Notes under the pieces: model-generated | What the model saw: the letters and a program-made list of their open reading frames with translations, nothing else | Told to the model about the DNA's origin: nothing | The model's database searches: none | Part shown: piece by piece, positions 12,491 to 24,281 of the stretch | Position numbering within the stretch: position 1 is the first letter of the stretch | Layout: the number at the start of each line of letters is the position of its first letter | Source: Ceraceosorus guamensis | Lineage: Eukaryota; Basidiomycota; Exobasidiomycetes; Ceraceosorales; Ceraceosoraceae | Assembly (NCBI RefSeq): GCF_003144195.1 | Contig: NW_020290032.1 | Span: 1-64,000, forward strand | Direction: 5' to 3' | DNA: 64,000 nt | Made by a program: the position numbers and the translations under genes

Positions 12491-13851
12491 TTAGGCTGCC
12501 GTCTCGCTAGAAGCAACAGCACCGTAGCCGCCACCGGGGGTGGCAGCCCAAGCTGGCAGCAGTACCTCAGCCTCCGTGGGAAGAGCGAGCACAAGTGCAA
12601 GGCCCCACACCGGCTTAGCGAGGACATCGACTAATGACACGTAAAAGGCTCAAGTCAGTCCTTCTGCCTCCCTATGAGCCCAACACTTCATACCTCGCAA
12701 CTCACGAATGCCATAGGCGAGCACCTCGGAGTCGGCAGAGATGATGCCCGTACCCTGCACAGTGTCCACATCGTCCGGTCAGCGTGACGTGCCCTCATCT
12801 TCAAGTAGCGTAATATCACCCTACGAGCGTCCCACTCACCTCGCCAAGAGCCCAAACAACGACGTACGCAGACCAGGCAACGACAAGCACGCCTGACAAG
12901 TAGTTGTAGAGCGTTCCGACCTAAGCAAGTCGAGTGCAAGCACAAGTCGATCAGCATTCTGTTCCTTTTTTTGTTTGGAACTTCTGCAGGACTAGGCCTT
13001 GTGCACTCACCTTGTTGCCGCGCAGGAAAGCGTTGGATCTGGCATTGCCCACGAGCGAGTAGAGCACAAAGAGGAAAGCGAGCAGGGAGAAGGTGAACAG
13101 TCCCCATCGGTAACGAAGGGAAGGGTGCAGAGCTGCCAAGAGACCAGTGACAATCATGATCACATCGGCCACCACAGTGCTGGCAATCTCGGCGGCGGGA
13201 AGACCGGCCAAAAAGGTCAGCTCGGTAAGCAGAAGGGGAGTGGTGAAGAGCCAGTCGATGTAGCGAGCGTAGAGGACCTGCATTTTGAATGACATTTTCC
13301 GCAAGATTGTGTGAGCTGATGCAGGTGCATGTGCAAGCTTCGACCCCATCCACGCACCTCTCGCTTGGCAGAACGAGGTCCACCAGAGTGAACGATGGTG
13401 CCGCCAATTCCAGAGGCCATGCAAAAGTAGGCAATCGCTGCCGAAAAGCAACGGGTGTCAGGCAAATGCACAGAGAGGGGGTCAGACCTCGAGCAAGAGA
13501 AGGATGCGACTCACTGGCGATAATGTTGACCAGGAGACCAAGAGAAGGCAAGAAGCGACGACGATAAGGCTCGCGGTAAGTCACGGCAAAGGAAGCCACG
13601 GTTCCGACGGAGAAGAGGCCAAAGACGATCCACAGGATGAGATGACCATTGTGAGTCAAAGCCTCGGGATGATGCAAGGTAGGCGGGATAGGCTCGGGCT
13701 GGTGGAGTGTGCATGGCAGAAGTGAGCCAGGCTGTGCGTCGATACAGCTTCGATCGCTCTCAGGCTTCCAACCCCAGCTCGTCGTACTCACCACCACAAC
13801 AGGGGGCTTCTTGAGCAGCGTGTCGACGTTTTCCCACACGAAAGAGTTCAT
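12491..13851 (-). CDS. Microbial-type rhodopsin (7 exons)
   Basis: Exons are 13851-13792, 13698-13515, 13437-13358, 13277-13011, 12920-12840, 12754-12706 and 12630-12491, giving 286 residues. This is a seven-helix retinal protein of the plasma membrane. Helix C reads RYIDWLFTTPLLLTEL, so the Arg82/Asp85 equivalents of bacteriorhodopsin are kept (R113, D116 here). Helix G reads LDVLAKPVWG, keeping the Asp212 equivalent and the retinal-binding Lys (K246). It is therefore a true opsin, not a Lys-less Hsp30/Yro2-type relative. The cytoplasmic proton-donor position (Asp96) is Glu (E127), compatible with light-driven proton pumping. The acceptor of exon 2 is the least certain point: a site at 13732 would add 11 residues. 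The function as a pump is inferred. Confidence 0.92.
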
Positions 13852-15582
13852 CTTGGCAAGTGTGTGTGCGGAAAAAAAAAAGGGGTCGTGTTCTGAGTCA
13901 AGCGTGCAGGCAGATCGTGATCGAGTGTCAGTCGGTTGAGCGAACTCAGAGCAGCGATGGATGGATGATGGTGGATTGAAAGCAGACGCTCATCAGAGGA
14001 TGGCCGGTCGCACAGCAGGCACGGCTTGGCATCGACCCACGACAATGTCAGCCCTCGCGTCTGGCGTCGGTCTGGTCTGGGAGCGCAGGTAGCCTAGCTG
14101 CATGGCTACCTGACTGAGGAATCTTTGCTGCTGCAGTCAGAGTAAAGGACGTCAGAGTGCTCCTCCCTCCACCTCCATCACCTGGACAGCCACATGTAAC
14201 GCCGCATGCGCCTTCAAAGTGCGAAGTTCCTTATTGACATCAAATAGCCCGCCATGCGTTGCTACTGCACGCTTTGATGCTGGTCATATTTCCTTGTAAT
14301 GGTCGCAGCATCGCACCCGCACAGATATATCTATATGTCCGGCTCCAGGACCGCGGGCTGTTCAGATTCAGATTGCTCGATTGATCACGATCCCAATAAA
14401 AAAATCTTAGAGGCGTATAGCGTCACGAGTGCGGCACGAACCTCTCGAAGCAGGCATCGCGCCAGCACGATCGAACGAGCGCCAGAGGGCTGCTTGCTGC
14501 TGAGCAAATGTGTCAAGAGCGCAAGCGGCTAGCGGCTATGTGGAAATGAGGCTTGCTGCTGGAAGGGTCCATGATCATATTAATGGCCTTGCGAGGATCG
14601 CAAGCAAGCAATAACGCAAGCGCAGCATATTCACGATTCCTGCAGCGATGAAGGCCCTGCATGCATGTCAGGACAAAGTCTGTGCACGCATCAGCCGAGT
14701 CTCACATCATGAGTCAACAGTCAATAACAAGTGTCCGTGCGCTCGCTCGATCGCGATCTGCACACTTAGGACTCGTGACTGGTATACGTGCACACCGCAC
14801 ATGCAATTAAGTAGCAGCCCCACAGTTGGCCAGCGGTATGCGATCATCGTATAGCGGTCAGCTAATGAGCCCAGCCCAGCATGTGCTTGCTTGCTTGCCT
14901 AACTCGGATGGCGCACACGGCGGCTGGATAGCCCACAGGGTAGGCTGGGCCGGCCTACACCGTCGCACGCGCCCACTCTTCACCCCACAACTCAAGACGG
15001 TACACCCATGCAGTGCTGCACTCACATTCGTGATTGACAGAATCTTGAACGCTGCGATTAAGCGTCGACTGCGCGATGCGCAGCCGCGCTTGCTGCTTGG
15101 ATGATGCTGATGTGATGTCATATGCATGGCGAGTCAGCGACGTGGCTTCTGCCGCTTTGCTGCATGCATGATGGCATCTGATGCTGTACTCATTTGACTG
15201 TACATGTATGCGGAAACTAGTGACTCAGACTCCCATGCTAGCGTGAGTGCCTGCTTAACGTACTATGGTGGTTGCTGCATGCGTGCATGTCATCCCAGCA
15301 CGGCCCGTCTCGCTCAAGTCACGTCGAGCATCGCCCATTCAAAGATCTCTTCCCTAAACATCTGTTAAAACAGTCAGCGAGAGAGATTCTTGAAGGCAGC
15401 GTTATCAAGCTCAGCGGCCAATTTTCGTGTAGTATTACTCGTGACATTTGTGGTTACTAGTGTTGCGGTGCCATCGGAAAGTGGTGAGGAACAGTCTGAC
15501 GTTGCTGAGATGGGATGCTCGACATTCTTGATTGGGGGACGAAGGTGGATTGACAGCACCAAACATATGCTAGGCGAGGGAT
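13852..15582. other. Intergenic region upstream of the opsin gene
   Basis: About 1.7 kb without a recognisable gene. It is rich in CATG/TGCATG words and carries an exact ACTCGTGACT at 14771 and ATTCGTGATT near 15029. The opsin promoter should lie at the left end. Open frames in it look like chance. Confidence 0.5.
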
Positions 15583-18354
15583 TCAAGCGATGGGACCAGT
15601 GCTTGCGGCACTTTCATCCTCGGAGGCAGCTAGAGCAGCCATGTGAGCATGCCATTCCACCCGCCTCCTCATGATCTCTGATGGCAATAACGGTCTTGAA
15701 TCCGGCGCTTGGACGGAATCAGCGTTGGCAGTATCTACCGTCGTGCTGTTGGCAAGCGCACTGCCGTTCGCCTCTTTGCTGGTAGTCGTAGTCGGGCTCC
15801 AATTCTCTGGCGGGTCGTAGGCAGGTTGCCAATCTTTGTTGCGCCTCTCTTCGTGCAGCTGTTTGCGCAGCTGTTCTTCTCTGGCGTCTCTCTCCGACCA
15901 GTCGCCCTCCTCATCTTCATCAAAATCGCTCACTCGTCCATCGTCGCTCCCCATGGCAAGCGAAGACGCTCGTCCAGTCGCTCGTCCGCCCGATCCGCGC
16001 AGCTCTTGGGCGCCGTGCGACCCGTAATCGCTGTATTCGCCCTCTTCATCCGATGCGTAGCCTACACCACCTCCATCCATGCCCACTTGCCAAGTGGCAT
16101 CGTGTGAAAAGGTAAGGTCGAATCGCTTCGGTCTGACCTCGTATCCTTCGCTACCCCGACGTACTCGAGAGCGAGAGAACATGTCAACTTCCTGGCTGTA
16201 CTCCGATCCCGACTCTGTGACACTTTCTTCTGATTCGTCGTCGTCTGCCCACATCTGTGGGAAGGTTTCTTTCCGTCGAGATCCATGCTCCGCGCCACTC
16301 GGTAGACAGCCTGCTTCGGTCATACCTGCGGCCTCAGCATCAGTGTTGATGTATTCGACCTCCTCCGATAGGCCAGGTGGTTCATAGTCTGGGTGGTAAG
16401 GCGGCAGAGCGCTGCGCTGTAGCGCGTCGACACCCGTTGCGTGGTGTGCTTGGTCTTCCGAAGCCTTGCCAACCCCCTCTGTCTCTTGCATCCGCCGTCT
16501 GAGACCGTTGCTTGGCTGAAGCTTTGGATTAAACCCGTTTCCGTAAGTAAAAGGTCCACTTTCGGGTAGTTTGAAGGCAGTGCCAGGGTCGTGGGCGTGA
16601 AGACGTTTCCGCCTGTTCGGATCTTTGGGCGGCCACCTGTAGGCGTCTTTTGGATCTGGTCGCAGGATTGGGGGGAAAAATTCGGTCAGCGCTTAGTCCG
16701 CCTCAAGACTCCACTGGGTTCTGAAGCTGCCCCCTGAGTCGGCGACCCCTGCGCTACTCACCGCGTGTCCGTCTTCAGCAGGCGCGGCGGACGGGCACGC
16801 AGTGAAAGAGTACGCATCGCCCCCACACACGCAATGCGCGCTTTCACACCAAGGGCTGCGTCTCATCGGAGCTCGCTGGCTCACGGCTCTGCAATCGCAG
16901 CAGTGCATCCCACGCGCTACCGTCGTTGGGGCGATCTCTGGATGTTTGACGCGCGTCTGACCAGTGATCACCCCATTCGGGGTCTTCCACGTTCGCACCC
17001 GAGGCTGATGCTCGAGCTTCCCGCGCCCACTTCCGCATCACCTCTGCATAGCGCGGATTCCAGGGCCAGCCTTCCTCTTGTCCCTCCGCTCCACATTCGA
17101 TCCCGCCTGACTCACCCGCCCCGTCGCGCAAGGGATAATGCAAGCCATCGCCTGGGGTTGGCTGCGGCCAGCACCAAAGCAAGGGGTTGCTGCCGAGTGA
17201 AGCTTGTAGGTTTCGTACTAGGCCTAGATCGTAAGGATATTGGATCTGAGTTGTTTCAGAGGGAGGTGAAGAGTCAGATTTGAATTCTTTTGCCCCTGAG
17301 GAAGCTTCACTGACACTTGACTCACTTCTCGGACGCGTCCTCGTCGAACCATAGTCGCTACTCTGTCCTTTTCCCACCCTTCAATGGTAGTGGAGTTGTT
17401 AGCGGCGCAGTAGAAGTGGTACATGCTAAACATGCCTACGAGGAGCAGAACGGGCACGCAGAGAGCATAATTTAATACCATCAGCAGCATGATCGGCGTC
17501 GTTGGCGACCGCTGTAGTCAGCAAGAAGGGAGCCATGGTCAGTAGGTCAGGCTGAGGGGATAGGAGCACGCACAGCAATTACTGACATACATGTTTCCAC
17601 CGCCCCAGGCATCAGCTACTCGTGCTGATAGCATGAGCAAGTGATAAGCGCATGTGACATCCACTGCGGCCAAGAAACGGATGAATGCCGCGTAATTTCT
17701 GTGTCCGACGCAATTTGCGATCCAAGGACAGTGGTGATCCATTCTCAGGGTGCACCTTTGACACTGTCGGCAGTGGTGTGCTCGAGGCGGCTTTGGAGCC
17801 TTGCACACTTTGCACCACCGCGGTGCTCCGCTCTTCTTGACTTCTACAAATTCTGAAGCGGCTGCGGTGCCTTCATCAGAACCGCCTGGCCCAGAGGGAA
17901 TCGATGGGATCCATCCGTTTGGCACCCTGCCCGGTGAGCTCAAAGCCGCCAGGGAGTAGTTGTAAAGAAGGAATCCTGCAAGCGCGTTGAAGGGGCCGAG
18001 CACAAGGGCTAGATCTGCCAGAACCATGGCAGGCGTCGCCTTGTAGTAGATGACCACGATGTACTGGACGCTTAGCACCAGAAAGAATATCAAAGACAAC
18101 GTCCCAGCGACCCTGTCACGTTGGGGACGTCCAGAAAACATTTGCCGTGAGCGGACATTTGCAACGCAGATCTCCTGTATGAATGAAGACGGCACTCACC
18201 AGATACGCTCGCTCAACTTTAGCGGCGTCCGCCTGTCCTGCATTCGCCCGAGTATCGAGGGGCCACCATGACTATCATCCGCAGCGTGGTGATCAGACGA
18301 ACCTGTGTCGTGCCCCATCACCCCTGAACGGGTCGCTTCCGCTGCGATTGACAT
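15583..18354 (-). CDS. DHHC palmitoyltransferase, Pfa4-like (5 exons)
   Basis: Exons are 18354-18200, 18112-17587, 17511-17326, 17245-16885 and 16691-15583, giving about 778 residues. Protein S-acyltransferases move palmitate to cysteines through the DHHC cysteine. Here the Cys-rich domain holds two CxxC-type pairs and the DHHCPW motif (Cys about 180). It is flanked by pairs of membrane helices, then [11 protein letters not shown] and a PYDLG box, which point to the Pfa4/ZDHHC6-like group; yeast Pfa4 acylates chitin synthase Chs3 in the [19 protein letters not shown] segment opens a long acidic, Ser-rich C-terminal tail of about 300 residues. The ATG is the first after an in-frame stop. Intron 4 (193 bp, AAG acceptor) is longer than the others and is the weakest junction. 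Confidence 0.83.
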
Positions 18355-19988
18355 GATGCCTTGTGTTGGCCCACTGTATCAGCACATTCACGAAGAGCGC
18401 TTTGCATTCGCGAACTGCGTTGTGGTGACGACGTTCTGTGTCTTGTCAGATGAAATCGGAAGGAGGTGTAGAGAGCTGTCGAGACAGGCTGGCAGGAAGC
18501 TGGCCGCGCGTACCTCGCTGCAAAATCCTGTGACTCCGGACAACAGGGTTAGGAATCGAGATTGAGCGTGAAAGAAGCGACTTGACTGGGGTATGTGTCG
18601 ATGCTGTTTGAGAGAGGCGCTTTGGACAAGTCTCACAGGTGCGTGAGGAGAAGCAGCGGGTGAGACCCGAGTGTATGCCGAGTAATAGGGTCACCAAATG
18701 CGGCTGCTGCTGCGTGCGCTGCTGGGTCGACGTTATTCCAGGCGATGCCTTGGAACTCCGCTCTGGGCGCAGGTGCAGCTCGAATGTGTGCCTGCTTTGA
18801 GATGGCGGGGTCGTGGGGTGCGGAGACAGGACTCCTGCGTTATGAGTCAGATGTAAGAGTGATCTGGTCGTACGCTGCCGCTGTGATCGTCTTGGTTGAA
18901 GGAGGTTGTGAGAGTTCGTCGACGGACTGGCGTGGAGGTGCGGGGGCTTTGGCGATGCGTCGCGATATTATTATTATTGACGCAAATTTCGCGCGGACAA
19001 TTTACGACGACTTCATGAGTGGTGCGAACAACTTGAGGAAGCCCAGAGATGGCGAGGTCATTGCGGCGAAGAGGTTGAGGCAGTCTTATCAAGTCTGCCG
19101 GAATTGAGCAGAAGGCAGCAGCAGCAGCTCAGTGCTGAGGTAAATCACGCAAGAGATGTGCGAGCTGCTGTTTGGATTGTGCTAGACTCGTGACTGTGCT
19201 GAGACGTTGTCTTGGCATGCAACTCGCAATAATGAGCACGAAGCTAACAGATTTCACTGTTCTTGAATCTCATCCATCCATAGATTAGAATTTGACGAGC
19301 CCGTCGCGGTCGCTGACCCAGGCCGGGGGGGGTCCTTTACCATGCAGCAGTACATGCATGCACTCGCGCATCAAAGTCCGCACGAGTCAACAGTAGTAGT
19401 CGTGAGCAGTCGGATGAGTGCAGAGTCACGCGTCACGGGTGAGTGAGCACAACGTCAGGTGGAAAATCAGGACACCCGCGGAGACCACGTGGGAGAGCCC
19501 ATCAGGACACGGACCCCGGGCAGCGCGCGCAAGCTTGTTCGTGATTGAGCCCACAACGGCACGCGTGTTTGCGGGCACACCTTGCGCGGTCACATGCTGT
19601 GCTGCCCACCGTGGCGGGGGTGGGATAACAACAACAACACGACGGCGGTGGTCACGGTCTGAGCTACGCGACAGCTATAGGAGAGGCGCTCGATCGAAAT
19701 TCGCAATGTATTATTCGTGACTCGTCAAGATTGATGATGGGGCGTGGCGCTTCGTTCACCTTTCAGATTCGTGATTCAGTGTCGTGATCCGACTCCAAGG
19801 GTCGCACGCCAATCACAATCCTCTATCACCCAGAAGTTGTCTCCAAGCTAGACAGTACAGCTCAAGAATTCTTCATACCTCTGCACTAACTTTGCCTCCT
19901 CTCGCTCTCGCGTTGTTGCACCATAGCAGCTGCACAGAAAGTTGTTCTTGACGCGTCTCCCTGTCTGCCGCAAAGCGAGTTTGGCCGT
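18355..19988. other. Divergent intergenic region, Pfa4-like / CBS-PB1
   Basis: About 1.6 kb between two divergent starts. It has ACTCGTGACT at 19186, ATTCGTGATT-type words near 19540 and 19765, and a short GCA-rich run near 19110. No gene was recognised; a 120-residue open frame at 18745-19107 has no protein likeness. Confidence 0.5.
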
Positions 19989-22521
19989 ATGTCCAGGATA
20001 CCAGTTCGACAAGGTCATAATCACGAAGGAGCCTCGTCTCCATCCCAGTCCATTCACGCATCTCCAAACTCTTCTCGCATCGCTTCTCCGACTCCTTTCG
20101 GCTCATCCCACCTGGCTCCGGACACCATGAGCCAGACGAGTTACAGGAACAGCCCACTGGGCAACGGTCCTTCCGTCGGTTCTGATCAGACAGACACGCG
20201 CAAGCGTCAGAGCAAAAAGGACGAGGTGAGGGCAGGCTGAACGTGCTACTCACGACGTCGAAGGCTGACCCAGCGCTCCTTACTCGATGCGTTCGCCTGT
20301 CATAGGCGATCCGCAAGAAGATCGAAGCCGACCTGCAGCGCAAAGCCGGCAAGTCTGCCGCCCCAACCTCTTCACGACGCCACCGAAAGGCATCGAGGCC
20401 TGCTGCGGTGGCTGGCACCGTCTCAGCTTTGCGGCCCCTTCCGGCATTGACAGTGCCCCAGAGCATCAGTGTCGCTGATGCGAGTCAGCTGTGCGCTGCA
20501 AAGCGCACCGATTGCGTTCTTGTGGTCGATGATGACGAGCACCTGGCAGGGATCTTCACAGCTAAAGATCTCGCATTCAGAGTGAGTGACTTACGCTCTA
20601 GCATACCATGTCCGCTCCTTCTGAGTCGTCCTCCGAGCTCCTTTGCAGGTAGTAGCTGGCAACCTTGATGCCCGCGTCACGCCAGTATCTGCTATCATGA
20701 CGCGCTCGCCGATGGTCACTCGAGATACGACGTCCGCAACAGATGCGCTCAACACGATGGTCACGCGAGGCTTCAGGCATCTTCCAGTTTGCAATGACGA
20801 GGGCGATGTCGTTGGTCTGCTCGACATTGCCAAGGTGTTCTACGAGGCATTGGAGAAGCTGGAACGTGCTCATGGAAGCAGTCAGAAGCTCTACAACGCG
20901 CTTGAGGGCGTGCAGAGCGAATGGGGAGCAGGCGTTTCGGGGGGCGCTCAGAACCCCATGCTTGCCTATGTCGAAGCACTGCGTCAAAAGATGAGCATTC
21001 CAGACCTGACCACCATTCTCGACTCGCGCACCTTGCCGTGCACTGTTGGGGTGCGCACCACCGTTCGAGAAGCCGCGAAGCTCATGAAGGAGCATCACAC
21101 CACCGCCGTGTGTGTCATGGAGAACGCTGGAGGACCAGGGCAGGGTGCGATCGGCGGCTCAGGTGGCATTGTCACTGGCAAGATTGCAGGTATCTTCACC
21201 AGCAAGGATGTCGTTCTGCGCGTCATTGCTGCTGGGCTCGATCCCAAGACGTGCAGCGTGGTCCGCGTTATGACGCCTCACCCGGACACTGCGCCTCCAA
21301 GCTTGAGCATTCAGGAGGCTCTGCGCAAGATGCATGGTGAGCTTACAGCTCTTCGCTGACATTTTCGGTTGATGTGCTGGACCGCCTAACTAACGCGGCG
21401 AAAACTCTCTCGGATGCGCAGATGGGCGCTACCTCAACTTGCCTGTTGTAGATGTCGAGTCGCGTCTTGTTGGAGTGGTAGACGTGCTCAAGCTCACCTA
21501 CGCCACCCTGGAGCAAATCAACAGCATGAACGATGAGTCTGGCGGTGAAGGTGGCGGAGGACCAATGTGGAACCGCTTCTGGAACTCCTTTGGACAGTCC
21601 ACCAGCAACGTTGGTGGTGGCGCGGAAGATACCGAGAGCGCGATGAGCGGCAGCCACCGACTTGAAAGCCACGACCTGCCAGCCACCCCGAGCAAATTCG
21701 ACATTAGTTCCGATCTGCATCCCAACGATAGCGCCAGCGCTGTTGGTGGGCCAACGCAGCACGACGACGCCATCTCGGGCGTCAACTTCCCGTCAGGCTT
21801 GAACCCTGCCGCAGCCGCAGAAGTAGATGATGGGACTTACCTATTCAAGTTCGTCACGCCTAGCGGCAGGACACACCGTTTCCAAGCGCGCTACGACAAT
21901 TTTGACACCATCAGGGAGATCATTCTTATCAAGTTGGAGAGCGACCCCTTCTTCGAAGTAAACGTTCCTGCACAGGCAGTCACAGCTTCTGACGATGGAG
22001 AGCAATCCGCAGCTCCACTTGCCACTCCGATTACTCCGCCCGATGCCAACGATTTCACTTTGGCCTACACTGACGATGAGGATGATGTTGTGCTCATCAC
22101 AGCTGACGGGGACGTTCTGGACGCGGTTCAAGTGGCTCGCAAGCAAGGCAGGGACCGTGTGGTACTGCTTTTGCAGGGAGGCAGAGGATGGGAAGAGGCA
22201 GCGGCTCGGGCAGGCGCTCATGCGCAAGCCACCACCAGCTCCAACCTGAGCACTGCAGGAGCAGCTCACAAGCGCAAAGCGAGAGAAGCGGCAGAAGCTC
22301 AATTGCAGAGCGTTCAGGAGGAAGAAGAGAGGGAAGCTGAGATCAACGAGGTTGGCGAGAGGGCTACACCCTCGAGCAGGAAACATAGACCCAAAAAGGA
22401 GGAGGAACTCCTTTTTGGATTCTTGCCCAAGGACATGGCTTTGCCTGCTGCTATCGGCTTCCTCGGCGTCGCTGTGCTCGTCGGCGTGGTCGCTACAAGA
22501 CCTCGCGGTCCACAATACTGA
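19989..22521 (+). CDS. Four-CBS and PB1 domain protein with C-terminal anchor (4 exons)
   Basis: Exons are 19989-20225, 20306-20581, 20649-21336 and 21422-22521, giving 766 residues. After a Ser-rich N-terminus come two pairs of CBS motifs (repeated GIFTAKD/GLLDIAKV/GIFTSKDV/GVVDVLKL units, each after a HLPV- or NLPV-type strand). CBS pairs usually sense adenine nucleotides. A PB1 domain follows at about residues 537-655, with an acidic TDDEDDVVLITADGDV motif of the OPCA type, indicating pairing with another PB1 protein. A charged coiled-coil-like region and one hydrophobic helix near residues 741-761 end the protein, so it is probably tail-anchored. The fission yeast counterpart of this layout is Mug70; the family's exact role is unknown to me. 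Confidence 0.88.
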
Positions 22522-23376
22522 GCCTAGAATCCTGCCGCTACCTCGCCATGCTGCTCTGCCCGCGCCTTTCCACCTTCAGACCCAATCCTCTTTCTCTCTC
22601 GCACGACTAGACCCCTCTCGGCACCGTCTTACGGCTTCTTCTTCTTCTTCCTGTTCTTTTGGGAAACTTGTTCGCGAAGAATTATGACTTTACACGACCG
22701 GTCTCCCATCTCGTAATGCAATCGTGCGGCACCGTTCAGCCACAAATTGCTCCTCGAGCAGATCAATCTGATGCTGTCAAGCGCCATGGTTCTCAGGTGC
22801 AGGCAATGTCGAGCAGCACGCGGAAAAGTCAGGCTAAGATCACAAAGGCCCCATGCTACTCTCACCAACGCTTCACGAGTGATTCGAACAAAGCCACGTT
22901 GCGTACGAAGTGGATGGAGAACATGTGTTGCTGTGAACGAAATCGTTGTATGAACGTACGTGTGAGTGGCGCGTGTGTACGTGTGATGCGGAGGAACATG
23001 GCTCAGAGCAGGCTCTAGAAGTCTGATCAGGTGTGCGAGGGTCATATTTTGGGAGCGGTCGAGCAGAACGGGTGGCCGTCCGGCTCTGCTTTTGAACGTG
23101 TCAAGATCCGAAGTTGAGCGACTTGAATCCCTTTGTCGAGGGCATGCAGAAGGAGAAGGAAGGGTAGGGAGAGAGAAAATATTGTGACAAGTGGATTAAA
23201 GAAGAGAAAAGGTGACGTCGTTGAACGTTTCATTTTTGGTTGGTTCGTCCTCAATCACACCGCCCGGATGTATGCCCTCATTGAACATTTTGATGCTTCC
23301 AAAGCTGCTACCATCGTCGCTCATGAAGTCTCGCGTCGTCTCTCATCGCCAGCGGATGACTGCGTCCTGAACACAT
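22522..23376. other. Convergent intergenic region, CBS-PB1 / eS27
   Basis: About 850 bp between two 3' ends. No convincing ORF. It contains a short CTT repeat near 22630 and AG-rich stretches near 23150. Nothing else was seen. Confidence 0.45.
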
Positions 23377-24281
23377 TTATGCCTTCCTGCGGAAAGAGCA
23401 GCCTGTTGGCAGCGGAGTGAGCGAAATGTCAGCGCGCTATTCGGCCTAAGTGTGGAAGCAAGCCAAGTGCGCTTGCAGCCTTTCCGCCGAGGCAAGCCTC
23501 CGTCACTGCTTCCCAAACCAGATCTTGGCGTTGCTTATGAACTACTCACCCTCAGTCAATCGAGCCTTACCACCGGTTGGTTGAGACAAGACGGTGGAGC
23601 ATGATCCGCAAAGGACGACAGTCTGGGCGTGGCTAAAGACGGTGGTGATGGCGAAGCAGCCGGGGCACTTGACGTCCATGAAGAAGCTGTTGGGGTTTTG
23701 TACCAGCCTCTTGAGCTTGTGTTGGCGGGCCTGGTGCTCGGCGGAAGGGTTGAGGAGGTCGACGGCGAGAGTCTGTAAGGGACGAAGAGGCGCTCGAGTC
23801 AGTACCCGAATGCAAAAGTTGCAGAGGCGACGGGAGAGGGAGAGAGGGATCCAGGGCAGAGCATACTGGTCTGGCCAGGCGTCGATGATAGGGCATGAAC
23901 AGCGCCGCTTAGGCTGATGACGCCCTCGTAGCATCCATCCACCGCCACCACAGCGCTGCATCCTGCTAGCTTGTACCGGCTGAGCGCATTCGCACTTGGC
24001 GAGGCTCGAGCAGAGGCCTCGGAGCAGTAGTGGAAGTTGCCATGAGTGCTACGTGAGGGGTCGTCGCTCTTTGGTTTCCCTTGACCGCCCTCGCGGAAAC
24101 GCAACTGTTGTATCTATATCAAGACTGCAACAGCAACTGCCACGCTACTCCACAGGCTTAGCTGGGCTTTTCCATCTGTAAGTATGCCATCGTACCACAT
24201 GAAGCATCTCTGGGCAACTTGGGCGCCGTGCCCAACCCGAATTCCTCAACAAAGCAAGCATCGACAAACGATACTAACCAT
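23377..24281 (-). CDS. RPS27: 40S ribosomal protein eS27 (3 exons)
   Basis: Small-subunit zinc-ribbon protein. Coding exons are 24281-24279 (the ATG alone), 23772-23550 and 23402-23377, giving 83 residues, the family's usual length. The body reads LAVDLLNPS, then [21 protein letters not shown], the [10 protein letters not shown] core, and CGSC, supplying the four zinc cysteines. The final 26-bp exon gives CSFRRKA. The first intron (506 bp, GTTAGT donor) sits directly after the start codon, an arrangement common in fungal ribosomal protein genes; I chose it because the acceptor before ACTCTCGCC leaves no coding start in that exon. Exons 2 and 3 are certain. The position of exon 1 is likely but rests on a single candidate. 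Confidence 0.9.

Noticed and set aside
12491-13851. Possibility that the opsin gene is an Hsp30/Yro2-type non-retinal relative
   Set aside because: Helix G carries the retinal Lys in LDVLAK, and both carboxylate counter-ions are present.
18745-19107. 120-codon open frame on the + strand
   Set aside because: No family resemblance, no codon-level support, and no link to neighbouring exons.
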